Shown here one piece after another: positions 1 through 6,073 of a stretch of 9,834 nt of DNA. How positions within the stretch are numbered: position 1 is the first letter of the stretch; every line of letters begins with the position of its first letter. The notes below the pieces were generated by a model. That model searched no databases. It had not been told where the DNA came from and worked only from the letters and a program-made list of their open reading frames with translations. Made by a program: the position numbers and the translations under genes. Source of the stretch: JAPUDQ01 sp964535835 (GTDB taxonomy: Bacteria; Patescibacteriota; Saccharimonadia; Saccharimonadales; Saccharimonadaceae). The stretch covers positions 1-9,834 of the forward strand of contig CAZHUZ010000025.1 in assembly GCA_964535835.1 (NCBI GenBank), in the 5' to 3' direction.

Positions 1-6
1 TCTAAT

Positions 7-35
7 TTGCTAGTCGTGTGAATTGTTGCTATAAT
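7..35 (+). promoter_or_regulatory. Promoter of tRNA-Arg
   Basis: A -35 box TTGCTA (7-12) lies exactly 17 nt before a perfect -10 box TATAAT (30-35). The -10 is preceded by TG plus one base (27-29), making it an extended -10. The predicted start near base 42 is about 10 nt before the tRNA. The same TGCTATAAT 9-mer recurs upstream of two other genes in this window. Confidence 0.75.
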
Positions 36-51
36 CACCTCTGTTGTTTAT

Positions 52-128
52 GCACCCGTAGCTCAGCTGGATAGAGTGTCGGCTTGCGGAGCCGAAGGTC
101 GTAGGTTCGAATCCTGCCGGGTGTACCA
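52..128 (+). tRNA. tRNA-Arg (anticodon GCG)
   Basis: A full cloverleaf can be folded by eye. The acceptor stem is 52-58 with 118-124 (the first pair is G-U), the D stem 61-64/74-77, the anticodon stem 79-83/91-95 and the T stem 101-105/113-117 with loop TTCGAAT. The anticodon loop 84-90 is TTGCGGA, so the anticodon at 86-88 is GCG, reading CGC and CGU. Arginine identity is supported by C35, A20 after the GG of the D loop, and discriminator A (125). G37 follows G36, as expected for a TrmD substrate. CCA is encoded (126-128). A GCG anticodon is unusual, because most bacteria use ACG edited to ICG for this box. Confidence 0.93.
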
Positions 129-167
129 CATAAAAAACCGGTTTTTTAGAACCGGTTTTTTATGTGG
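126..167. terminator. Bidirectional intrinsic terminator
   Basis: Perfect inverted repeat with 18-bp arms (126-143 and 150-167) around a 6-nt loop (TTTTAG). The core is AACCGGTT flanked by A6 on one side and T6 on the other, so a U-tract follows the hairpin on either strand. It would end the tRNA-Arg transcript rightward and the membrane-protein gene (stop at 203) leftward. The left arm includes the CCA end of the tRNA, so in the primary transcript the tRNA 3' end is base-paired to its trailer. Confidence 0.88.
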
Positions 168-202
168 CCGCATCACAACTTGTCAATCACACCAGCTAAA
201 TT

Positions 203-655
203 CTACGCAAACATATCACGTATGCGCGAAAAGTCACTTTTGAGGCTGCTGGTATCGTTTATGACCTCTTTCAAAAACGTACTTTCACGCCGTCGCAAGA
301 CATCTTTACCTATCATGACGAGTAATAGAGGATACGGTACTCGGCCGCGCTCTAATAACCCAAATAATGAATTCCCAAAACCGGTGATTGTTTGGCGTTC
401 TGCTCGTGTAAGATTTCGAGGCATGATTGCTCTGGAAGCAACGAATAATCCGGCTGTGATCGCTCCCGCAACAATCGTCAGTGGTATGAGTAGGATTAGT
501 AGTAGCCATAGTATAGGCGATACTGTCGTGGCGAGCCACACGACCAGCGCATATAGCGCCAAAATGATGATGGCACCAATGCCTACGACAGGATAAAGAA
601 TCCGGCGATAATACACCCCCGTCACAGCCCGCAACGCTTGGATAGTTGGGTTCAT
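203..655 (-). CDS. Hypothetical two-helix membrane protein
   Basis: 150-residue protein with no family I recognise. Two strongly hydrophobic stretches, about residues 20-42 and 47-72, form a transmembrane hairpin with a short turn (TTVSP). The N-terminal part has RR at 17-18. After the second helix comes a charged, probably cytoplasmic tail of about 75 residues (for example LTRAERQT and KDVLRRRE), so both ends are likely inside. The ATG at 655 is chosen because an AGGA seven bases upstream can serve as ribosome binding site and no other Met occurs before residue 78. It stands alone: the next gene is convergent through the shared terminator, and the upstream neighbour, tRNA-Ser, is divergent. 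The opposite-strand frame over the same DNA starts inside the terminator and has no protein character. That the gene is real is likely; its function is unknown. Confidence 0.75.
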   Translation of the reverse strand: MNPTIQALRAVTGVYYRRILYPVVGIGAIIILALYALVVWLATTVSPILWLLLILLIPLTIVAGAITAGLFVASRAIMPRNLTRAERQTITGFGNSLFGLLERGRVPYPLLLVMIGKDVLRRRESTFLKEVINDTSSLKSDFSRIRDMFA

Positions 656-669
656 GCTACTATCCTACC

Positions 670-687
670 TTGCTCAACGATGAGCAA
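670..687. repeat. 7-bp inverted repeat in divergent intergenic region
   Basis: TTGCTCA (670-676), four bases, then TGAGCAA (681-687), a perfect dyad. It lies about 15 bases upstream of the membrane-protein start codon and 45 bases before tRNA-Ser. It could be an operator or a hairpin in the leader of the membrane-protein mRNA. There is no U-tract on either side, so it is not a terminator. Confidence 0.45.
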
Positions 688-711
688 ATGTTATCCTGAT
701 CACATTTAGGC

Positions 712-717
712 TATAAT
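712..717 (+). promoter_or_regulatory. -10 box of tRNA-Ser promoter
   Basis: Perfect TATAAT 14 nt before the first tRNA base, giving a predicted start near 724. No good -35 is seen 16-18 nt upstream (TGTTAT at 689-694 is the nearest), and there is no TG extension. Confidence 0.55.
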
Positions 718-731
718 TGTCAGTCGTACAT

Positions 732-824
732 GGAGAGGTGGCCGAGTTGGTTGAAGGCGCACGACTCGAAATCGTGTAAGCGGTGCAAGCCGCTTCGAGG
801 GTTCGAATCCCTCTCTCTCCGCCA
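732..824 (+). tRNA. tRNA-Ser (anticodon CGA)
   Basis: Class II tRNA. The acceptor stem is 732-738 with 814-820 (six Watson-Crick pairs plus one G-U). The anticodon stem 760-764/772-776 encloses loop CTCGAAA, so the anticodon at 767-769 is CGA, reading UCG. The long variable arm is a stem built from AAGCGG and the CCGCTT that follows it, diagnostic of Ser/Leu/Tyr. The T arm is 797-801/809-813 with loop TTCGAAT. Discriminator G (821) and encoded CCA (822-824) agree with serine. Confidence 0.95.
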
Positions 825-831
825 AGATGAT

Positions 832-855
832 AAAGTGACCTGAGTGGTCATTTTT
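832..855 (+). terminator. Intrinsic terminator of tRNA-Ser
   Basis: Hairpin immediately after the tRNA: TGACC (836-840) pairs with GGTCA (846-850) around a 5-nt loop, extended by weak A-U/G-U pairs, and followed by TTTTT (851-855). It sits at the end of the convergent metallophosphoesterase gene (stop codon 854-856). The A-rich left flank could give weak termination in that direction too. Confidence 0.6.
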
Positions 856-2323
856 ATTTCGTTTGAGAGGCCTTGATATCCGCTATGGCATCACGTCGTG
901 CTATGTTGGTGAGGTCAGCACTATCCTGGGTGGGCTCTGAAGTTTGGGGAAAAGCAATATATGAGCTCACGCTAGCCTCGCCTTTGATGTTTATAGTGAC
1001 TCGACGCATGCCGGTATAACGACGCGATGTCGCGTCAAAGTACAGGATATACGATGTTGAAGTACCCTTAAATTTACCAATAACGTTTTGAGTATTTTCT
1101 ATCGACCCGCCGACATTTGCCATCGTCATCATGACAGAATCATCATCGACGAGGTGCGGTGGTGTCTCTGCGTGCATGTGTCCTGACAAGGTGAGGTCAG
1201 CACATTTGGCTGCTTGTTGTGCGAGGCGTGGGTTATGAACAATCAACACTTGTGGGTGTCGTTCGCATACCTCTTCGGTGAGGGACGATTGGAAAGACTC
1301 TTGAGATATAGATTTATTGCGGAGGGCGTTAGGCTGGCCCATTACCGTCCGAGTGGGATCACTCGCACCATAGTAGGTGATGCCGTCGATTTCTTTGAGG
1401 CTATGATCGAGCATCGAAACCCTTTTATCAACCAGCTGGGCGATAGTGATGTCACTATCATGATTGCCCGCAACGCCAACAACGTGTTTGGGGAGATAGC
1501 GAGCAATGATATCGATACATGGCTTCTCAAAATCCCAACCGCTTGATACAAAATCACCACCTAATAGAACTGTCGTAGCACCTGTGCCCTCGGTCAGTGT
1601 TCTCGTGAGACGTGCTGCGCCGATATTGCAATGTTGGTCGCTCTGTGCGATGACGGGTATCAGATCGTTAGTTGCAGGGTCGTTTTTAATCGGTATCAGG
1701 GCTTTTTTGAGATTGAGCGATGCCTGAGCATAAAATGCTTCATTCTCCTTTAATTTGCGAGCCGCTGCCGGCAACAGGTTGCCTGATACGTAGATGGGTG
1801 GGTCAACTACAAACTCCTGGGGTATTGTCACTTGTTCCCATTGCTGGTCAGCCATTTTATAGCTCGGCACGGCAAGACCCATTACGGCTATACCGCTCGT
1901 AGCGCCAATCATCAATTGGTTTCGACGGCGATACGCCGGTAGTAGTATAAAACCAACCGCGCCCCCCAGTAGCGCCGCTTTCCCCAGATGTTTAAACGTA
2001 TCGCTGGCGGTTATGCTCGCCAAAGCTTCGGCGTCACTGAGTTGCTCAATCTGGCTAGCAAGATCCTTGGTTGTTACGCTTTCAGGTTGAACGCGCAAAC
2101 CCGCTCCTAGTGGATAGTTAGTAGCGATACGCACATTTTCCGAGCCAATACCAAATGTTGAGTCGGATCCGATGGTCAATTGAGAACGCACGGTGATACC
2201 GGCAATCTCACTGGGTGCTCCGATGGCATTTCCTATGCCAATTCCCCCTAGTGCGGCACCAAAAACCAGACTTGCCTTGGCGCATTCCCGTTTCCACGTC
2301 GATGAATCTTCTGGGGTGGACAT
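854..2323 (-). CDS. Membrane-anchored calcineurin-like metallophosphoesterase
   Basis: 489 residues. The C-terminal half carries all five metallophosphoesterase signatures in order: D229-x-H231 (SDQH), G256-D257 (GGDF), G286-N-H-D289 (GNHD), H363 (IVHN) and G381-H-M-H384 (GHMH). These residues bind the di-metal centre, so the enzyme is probably an active phosphatase or phosphodiesterase; the substrate cannot be told. The N-terminal half has three likely membrane segments, about 17-36 (glycine-rich, GxxxG-like), 114-131 and 137-153, with RRR at 132-134. If the N-terminus is inside, the catalytic domain faces the cell surface, suggesting work on envelope lipids or polyprenyl phosphates (inference). 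About 75 residues between helices 1 and 2 would be external. It is a single gene, divergent from the HIT gene and convergent with tRNA-Ser. The ATG at 2323 has no usable Shine-Dalgarno (AGGG only two bases away). Confidence 0.88.
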   Translation of the reverse strand: MSTPEDSSTWKRECAKASLVFGAALGGIGIGNAIGAPSEIAGITVRSQLTIGSDSTFGIGSENVRIATNYPLGAGLRVQPESVTTKDLASQIEQLSDAEALASITASDTFKHLGKAALLGGAVGFILLPAYRRRNQLMIGATSGIAVMGLAVPSYKMADQQWEQVTIPQEFVVDPPIYVSGNLLPAAARKLKENEAFYAQASLNLKKALIPIKNDPATNDLIPVIAQSDQHCNIGAARLTRTLTEGTGATTVLLGGDFVSSGWDFEKPCIDIIARYLPKHVVGVAGNHDSDITIAQLVDKRVSMLDHSLKEIDGITYYGASDPTRTVMGQPNALRNKSISQESFQSSLTEEVCERHPQVLIVHNPRLAQQAAKCADLTLSGHMHAETPPHLVDDDSVMMTMANVGGSIENTQNVIGKFKGTSTSYILYFDATSRRYTGMRRVTINIKGEASVSSYIAFPQTSEPTQDSADLTNIARRDAIADIKASQTK

Positions 2324-2360
2324 ACCCTAGTGTTATACAAGCAATTAGGTATTATAGCAA
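2324..2360 (-). promoter_or_regulatory. Promoter(s) of the metallophosphoesterase gene
   Basis: Two candidates, read on the minus strand. (a) The extended -10 TGCTATAAT (2351-2359), identical to that of tRNA-Arg and valS, would give a leader of about 21 nt. (b) TTGCTA (2355-2360), 17 nt, TATAAC (2332-2337) would start within about 2 nt of the ATG, a practically leaderless mRNA. The two overlap, so they cannot be used at the same time. The first is the better match. Confidence 0.55.
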
Positions 2361-2388
2361 TGACCACATCAGCCAAGAGTTGTATACT
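2360..2388 (+). promoter_or_regulatory. Promoter of the HIT gene, predicted leaderless
   Basis: ATGACC (2360-2365), 17-nt spacer, TATACT (2383-2388). Six bases separate the -10 from the start codon, so the expected +1 is the A of the ATG itself (2395). No Shine-Dalgarno is present. The -35 abuts that of the divergent metallophosphoesterase promoter. Confidence 0.5.
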
Positions 2389-2394
2389 GGTACT

Positions 2395-2778
2395 ATGCAA
2401 CCGAGTATTTTTACCAAGATTATCGATGGTGATATACCGTCGTACAAAATTTACGAAGACGATCGTACCTATGCGTTTTTGGATATTAATCCCGTACAGC
2501 CAGGACAGATTGTCGTCGTACCGCGAGTACAGATCGACCATTTCACCGACCTCGAGGAGGCTGACTATGCCGCTCTCATGGCAACCGCCAAAAAACTTGC
2601 CGCTCATATGCGTGACGAGCTACAAGTAGAACGAGTCTGCCTGGTAATCGAAGGATTTGAAGTACCGCACGTCCACGTCAAACTCATTCCGTGTGATACG
2701 CCGGAAGATCTTCACGCTTCTCCTCATGAGGCTGATACAGATGAGCTGACAGACATGCACGAACGATTGATGTATTGA
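2395..2778 (+). CDS. HIT-family nucleotide hydrolase/transferase, variant motif
   Basis: 127 residues, the usual size of a HIT (histidine triad) protein. The N-terminus SIFTKIIDGDIPSYKIYEDD matches the family opening (IFxKIIxGEIPxxxVYEDD) but lacks the CxxC zinc pair found in many members. PGQIVVVPR (36-44) follows where most proteins have PGHxLVIPK. The signature is H92-V-H94-V-K96: the nucleophilic middle histidine and the first one are present, but the third is lysine. HIT enzymes hydrolyse nucleoside phosphoramidates or dinucleoside polyphosphates, or transfer nucleotidyl groups; the substrate is unknown here. The ATG at 2395 is preferred to in-frame codons further upstream because family homology begins there and the promoter lies immediately before it. 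The gene ends in TGA. No clear terminator follows. Confidence 0.9.
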   Translation: MQPSIFTKIIDGDIPSYKIYEDDRTYAFLDINPVQPGQIVVVPRVQIDHFTDLEEADYAALMATAKKLAAHMRDELQVERVCLVIEGFEVPHVHVKLIPCDTPEDLHASPHEADTDELTDMHERLMY

Positions 2779-2846
2779 CCTCTGTTATTTGCAGACAGTC
2801 TTTCCAAGCAGGTCCCTAGGACGACAATACTCTACATATACTATAC

Positions 2847-2875
2847 TTGACAATATACAAAGCTTATGCTAATAT
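2847..2875 (+). promoter_or_regulatory. Promoter of the small secreted-protein gene
   Basis: Perfect -35 TTGACA (2847-2852), 17-nt spacer, -10 TAATAT (2870-2875) preceded by TG plus C (2867-2869). Predicted start near 2882, leaving a leader of about 9 nt. The 12-mer TTATGCTAATAT recurs at the kinase-like gene promoter with the same -35 spacing. Confidence 0.75.
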
Positions 2876-2890
2876 TGAAGTATAGTCACC

Positions 2891-3265
2891 ATGAAAACAA
2901 ATATTAAAAAAATCACTCACACATTTATGACTACGCTGTCAGTGTTTCTCGCTGTTGCAGTGGTACTCATTGCGACCCATGCAAAAGACATCGTATCTGC
3001 AGCCCCATCCACGCCGGCCGACAGCGCAACAAATACAAGTGCTCGCTTGGCCGAACGACCAATCGATAAATCAATCGGTGATCTACATAGTCATGTCGAC
3101 AAAACAATGGTAAAAAATATGGCCAAAGCCGTAAGCGGTGATAGTGCGGTCATGCAAACTGCGCGACGAGAACAGGGTGAAATCAACGAAGAACAACCGT
3201 TGTCTGTACGTTTGATTGAAATGATGCTCATGGTCAAACTTGCCTACGCCTACGCTACCAGCTAG
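2891..3265 (+). CDS. Small secreted protein, function unknown
   Basis: 124 residues with a clear Sec-type signal: a basic start (MKTNIKK), a hydrophobic core at about 12-29 and a likely signal peptidase site after VSA (residue 37) or AA (38). It could instead stay as an N-terminal anchor. The mature part begins with a Pro/Ser/Thr/Ala-rich linker (38-52), followed by a charged, helix-prone region. It ends in a hydrophobic C-terminus (about 104-122) rich in Met, Leu, Ala and Tyr. There are no cysteines and no recognisable domain. A strong promoter of its own precedes it. The leader is too short for a good Shine-Dalgarno (GAAG at 2877-2880 is weak). It lies 112 bases after the HIT gene and is convergent with valS. 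I do not recognise the family; the secreted nature is the only well-supported statement. Confidence 0.75.
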   Translation: MKTNIKKITHTFMTTLSVFLAVAVVLIATHAKDIVSAAPSTPADSATNTSARLAERPIDKSIGDLHSHVDKTMVKNMAKAVSGDSAVMQTARREQGEINEEQPLSVRLIEMMLMVKLAYAYATS

Positions 3266-3292
3266 ATGCAGAGATCAAGGGGCTGATAGACT

Positions 3293-3317
3293 AAAAAGAA
3301 CGCATCTTAACTATGCG
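3293..3317 (-). terminator. Candidate terminator of valS
   Basis: On the minus strand CGCAT (3317-3313), a 7-nt loop and ATGCG (3305-3301) are followed by TTCTTTTT (3300-3293). It lies 27 bases after the valS stop, between valS and the convergent secreted-protein gene. The stem has only five pairs, so this is a modest call. Confidence 0.45.
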
Positions 3318-3343
3318 GTATTTCGATGTTTCTGTTATGTAGC

Positions 3344-5893
3344 TTAGTCTGACAACACATCAAGCTCGTGAATGAGTTTTTTCTCAAGAGATAATTGCTC
3401 TTCAAGTTGCTTTTTAGTTTCCTCGACGAGGTGCTCAGGAGCGGATGAGACATACTTTTCATTTGAAAGGCGTGATTGTAATCGATCGATTGATTCACGT
3501 GTTTTGACGAGGCGTAATTCGAGTTTTGTTTGATGCTCGTATAGTTCGTCGTCACTGACAGCGAGCCAGGCTTCACGGTTTGGTACTGCCAGACGCAGAC
3601 CACGTGGCTGGTCGATGAATACAACGTCTTTGAGACGAGCCATATGCGCGATGAGGGCGCGGTTATCATCGATGAGACTATCATGTTGGTACAGCAGTGT
3701 TTGCTTGCCTTCGAGTTCGCTTGCAACAAATCGTGTCTCGATGATGAGCTCACGCAGTTGATCAAATTCGGCGGCCGCGATCTCACTATACTCGACAGGT
3801 GTTGGCCACGATGAGCGTATCAGTAGGGTGGTATCCATCTTGAGTGTAGTCCAGACTGTCTCAGTGACAAACGGTGCAAACGGATGAGCGAGCTTGAGGC
3901 ATGTCTCGAGCACCCAGCCGAGCATCCCTGCCCCGCTCGATTGCTTAGTGGCTTCGATGTACCAGTCCGCCACATCGTCCCAGATCGTGTGATAGACACG
4001 ATCGAGTGCTTCAGCGTACTGATATTTGTCGATAAGCTCACCGACTTCTCGGGACGCATTGCTGAGCTGACGGATCACCCAGTGATCGGCGATTGACTCA
4101 GGTGTTGGTGTCTGATGCTCAAATGATTCGGTTTTGTTCTCGATATAGCGGGCCATATTCCAGAGTTTGTTGCAGAAATTACGTCCTGCGATGACGCTTG
4201 CAGTTGAAAATGCTTGATTTTGCCCTGGGCTACGCTGTGCAACGATACCGATGCGCATAGCATCTGAACCATACTCCCCGACTACCTCCATTGGGTTGAT
4301 GACATTGCCACGGCTCTTGCTCATCTTTTGGCTTTTTTCGTCGAGAACCATACCGTGCATGTAAACAGTCTTAAATGGGACTTTACCTGTACGATATAGC
4401 CCGAGCATGATCATACGGCCTACCCACTGGCGCAAGAGGTCGGTCCCTGTCTCCATGAGGTCAGTTGGATAATACTTGCTAAGAACCGAATCAGTATCGA
4501 GCGCATCAGTAACGACGTATGGCCACTGACCAGAGCTAAACCACGTATCAAAGGTGTCTTCCTCGCGCTTGTAAGTTTTATCATCTTTAGTAATTGTTGT
4601 GTTTTGTACATCAGTACTAAATATCCAGTCTCTGTCATCTTTGGTGTTTTGAAAGGCCGGTATAGGGATGCCCCACGGGATTTGACGACTAATATTCCAA
4701 TCTTTGAGCCCACCCAGATAGGTTGCAAGCTCTTTGGCTTTGTTTGCGGGATGAAACGTAATTTCGCCTTGCTTGATCGCTGTGATAGCTTTTTCTGCAA
4801 GCGGTTGCATTTGCACAAACCACTGTTCTTTTAGGAGTGGCTGGATCACGGTGTCGCACTTGTAGCAATGACCGACTTGATGACTATAATCTTCGATTTT
4901 TTTGATAGACTCCCCTGCTTCGAGCTGTTTGATCACCTGCTCTCTTGCTTCCAGTGCCGTCATGTCATGAAATGTTTTCGGAGTCTTATCGGTCATCTTG
5001 CCGTTAGTTCCTATCACCTGGATCTTCTCGAGCTTGTGTCGCTCCCCTATCTCAAAATCAGTCGGATCATGGGCTGGCGTCACTTTGACGGCACCGGTGC
5101 CAAAAGTCGGATCGATTGCTTCATCGCCTACAATCGGTATCTCGCGATTGGTGATTGGCAGTTGGACACGTGTGCCGATGAGGTGTTTGTAACGCTCATC
5201 ATCAGGATGGACGGCAACGGCAGTGTCGCCGAGCAGCGTTTCTGGTCGTGTCGTGGAGACGACAATTTCACCGACATGATCGAGCAATGGATACGCGATG
5301 TACCAAAGTTTGCTCTTTTCCTCTTTGTGCACGACCTCGATATCGGCAAAGCTTGTCTGATGAGTTGTACAATAATTGACGATACGCTCACCCCTGTAAA
5401 TTAGCTTGTCATCCCACATCTTTTTAAACGTTTCGTAGACAGTATCGATGACTTTACGATCAAGTGTAAAGACACCGTCTTGCCAACTGCACGATATACC
5501 GAGAGCGCGGAGTTGGAGTTCCATATCACCCCGTCGAGCCTCAACAAAATCCCACACTTGGCTGTAGAGCTCTTCACGACTGAAATCAAACCGACTTTTA
5601 CCCTGCCCTGCTAGATATTTTTCATATACCACCCAGGTCTCGAATCCAGCATGATCTGAGCCGGGAATAAACAGCGCGTCATTGCCAATCATGCGGTTAT
5701 AACGGATAGAGATATCTTTCAGATTCATATCAAGTGCATGGCCGATATGGAGATTGCCATTTGCATTTGGCGGAGGCATGACGACGGAAAACGGCTTGCC
5801 TTTACCGGTAGCGCCAAAGCTACCCGAAGATTCCCATAGTCCGTAAACGGTCGGTTCGTATTGCTGAGGTTCGTATATTTTAGGTAAATTCAT
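3344..5893 (-). CDS. valS: Valine--tRNA ligase (ValRS)
   Basis: 849 residues, slightly short for the family (about 850-950). It charges tRNA-Val with valine in the cytoplasm and hydrolyses mischarged Thr-tRNA-Val. Class I signatures are intact: PPPNANGNLHIGH with HIGH at 49-52, and KMSKS at 523-527. The CP1 editing domain shows STTRPETLLGDTAVAVHPDD (213-232), and a C343-x-x-C346 pair suggests a zinc knuckle. Other anchors are ISRQIPWGIPIPA (401-413) and DTWFSSGQWP (449-458). WGIPIPA instead of the common bacterial WWGHRIPAW resembles the archaeal-type group of ValRS. The anticodon-binding domain covers about 600-720, and the last 70 residues are a charged coiled coil typical of ValRS. The ATG at 5893 gives the normal N-terminus (IYEPxxYEPxxY). 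No Shine-Dalgarno is evident. tsaD lies upstream on the same strand, 180 bases away, with a separate valS promoter likely. Confidence 0.97.
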   Translation of the reverse strand: MNLPKIYEPQQYEPTVYGLWESSGSFGATGKGKPFSVVMPPPNANGNLHIGHALDMNLKDISIRYNRMIGNDALFIPGSDHAGFETWVVYEKYLAGQGKSRFDFSREELYSQVWDFVEARRGDMELQLRALGISCSWQDGVFTLDRKVIDTVYETFKKMWDDKLIYRGERIVNYCTTHQTSFADIEVVHKEEKSKLWYIAYPLLDHVGEIVVSTTRPETLLGDTAVAVHPDDERYKHLIGTRVQLPITNREIPIVGDEAIDPTFGTGAVKVTPAHDPTDFEIGERHKLEKIQVIGTNGKMTDKTPKTFHDMTALEAREQVIKQLEAGESIKKIEDYSHQVGHCYKCDTVIQPLLKEQWFVQMQPLAEKAITAIKQGEITFHPANKAKELATYLGGLKDWNISRQIPWGIPIPAFQNTKDDRDWIFSTDVQNTTITKDDKTYKREEDTFDTWFSSGQWPYVVTDALDTDSVLSKYYPTDLMETGTDLLRQWVGRMIMLGLYRTGKVPFKTVYMHGMVLDEKSQKMSKSRGNVINPMEVVGEYGSDAMRIGIVAQRSPGQNQAFSTASVIAGRNFCNKLWNMARYIENKTESFEHQTPTPESIADHWVIRQLSNASREVGELIDKYQYAEALDRVYHTIWDDVADWYIEATKQSSGAGMLGWVLETCLKLAHPFAPFVTETVWTTLKMDTTLLIRSSWPTPVEYSEIAAAEFDQLRELIIETRFVASELEGKQTLLYQHDSLIDDNRALIAHMARLKDVVFIDQPRGLRLAVPNREAWLAVSDDELYEHQTKLELRLVKTRESIDRLQSRLSNEKYVSSAPEHLVEETKKQLEEQLSLEKKLIHELDVLSD

Positions 5894-6073
5894 CAGAGTT
5901 TCAACACAATTTAACAGAGGTGAATTGTTTCACGTGAAGATGACTGACAAAATCTAACAAAGGTTATTTAACTATATAAATACCCTCGCGTTTGCCAGTT
6001 TTTCCTCACGTGTTTGTTTTCGTCACTAATTATAGCACAGCATCATTGGTTACTGTATAGCGCTCGTGGTTTG
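5894..6073 (-). other. valS leader region with hairpins
   Basis: The 180-bp gap between tsaD and valS. If the extended -10 at 6029-6037 is used, the valS mRNA has a leader of about 128 nt. On the minus strand it contains a hairpin at 5986-5960 (ten pairs with one bulge, 6-nt loop) followed by a moderately U-rich stretch. It also contains the palindrome TTCACGTGAA (5938-5929) and a possible ACAATT/AATTGT stem just before the ATG. No T-box consensus is visible. It may be a regulatory leader, or the hairpin may simply be the end of tsaD transcription. Confidence 0.4.
6029..6037 (-). promoter_or_regulatory. Extended -10 of valS promoter
   Basis: TGCTATAAT read on the minus strand, the same 9-mer as at tRNA-Arg and the metallophosphoesterase gene. 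No convincing -35 lies 17 nt upstream (TACAGT). It sits 37 bases beyond the tsaD stop codon. Predicted start near 6022. Confidence 0.55.

Noticed and set aside
162..596. Plus-strand 144-codon frame opposite the membrane-protein gene
   Set aside because: It starts inside the terminator, has no ribosome binding site and no protein-like pattern, while the minus-strand frame encodes a convincing transmembrane hairpin.
2215..2394. Sixty-codon upstream extension of the HIT gene
   Set aside because: Family homology begins at 2395, the extension overlaps the divergent metallophosphoesterase gene and promoters, and a -10 box lies directly before 2395.
2776..2778. Recoding of UGA as glycine, as in some CPR lineages
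   Set aside because: The HIT gene ends at TGA at the normal family length, and no conserved gene contains an in-frame TGA.
5929..5938. CACGTG palindrome upstream of valS as a specific operator
   Set aside because: CACGTG also occurs at about 3498, 3602, 5166, 6007, 7543 and 9314, mostly inside genes, so on its own it is not a specific signal here.
5894..6028. T-box riboswitch before valS
   Set aside because: No T-box consensus or matching specifier/terminator arrangement is visible; only generic hairpins are present.
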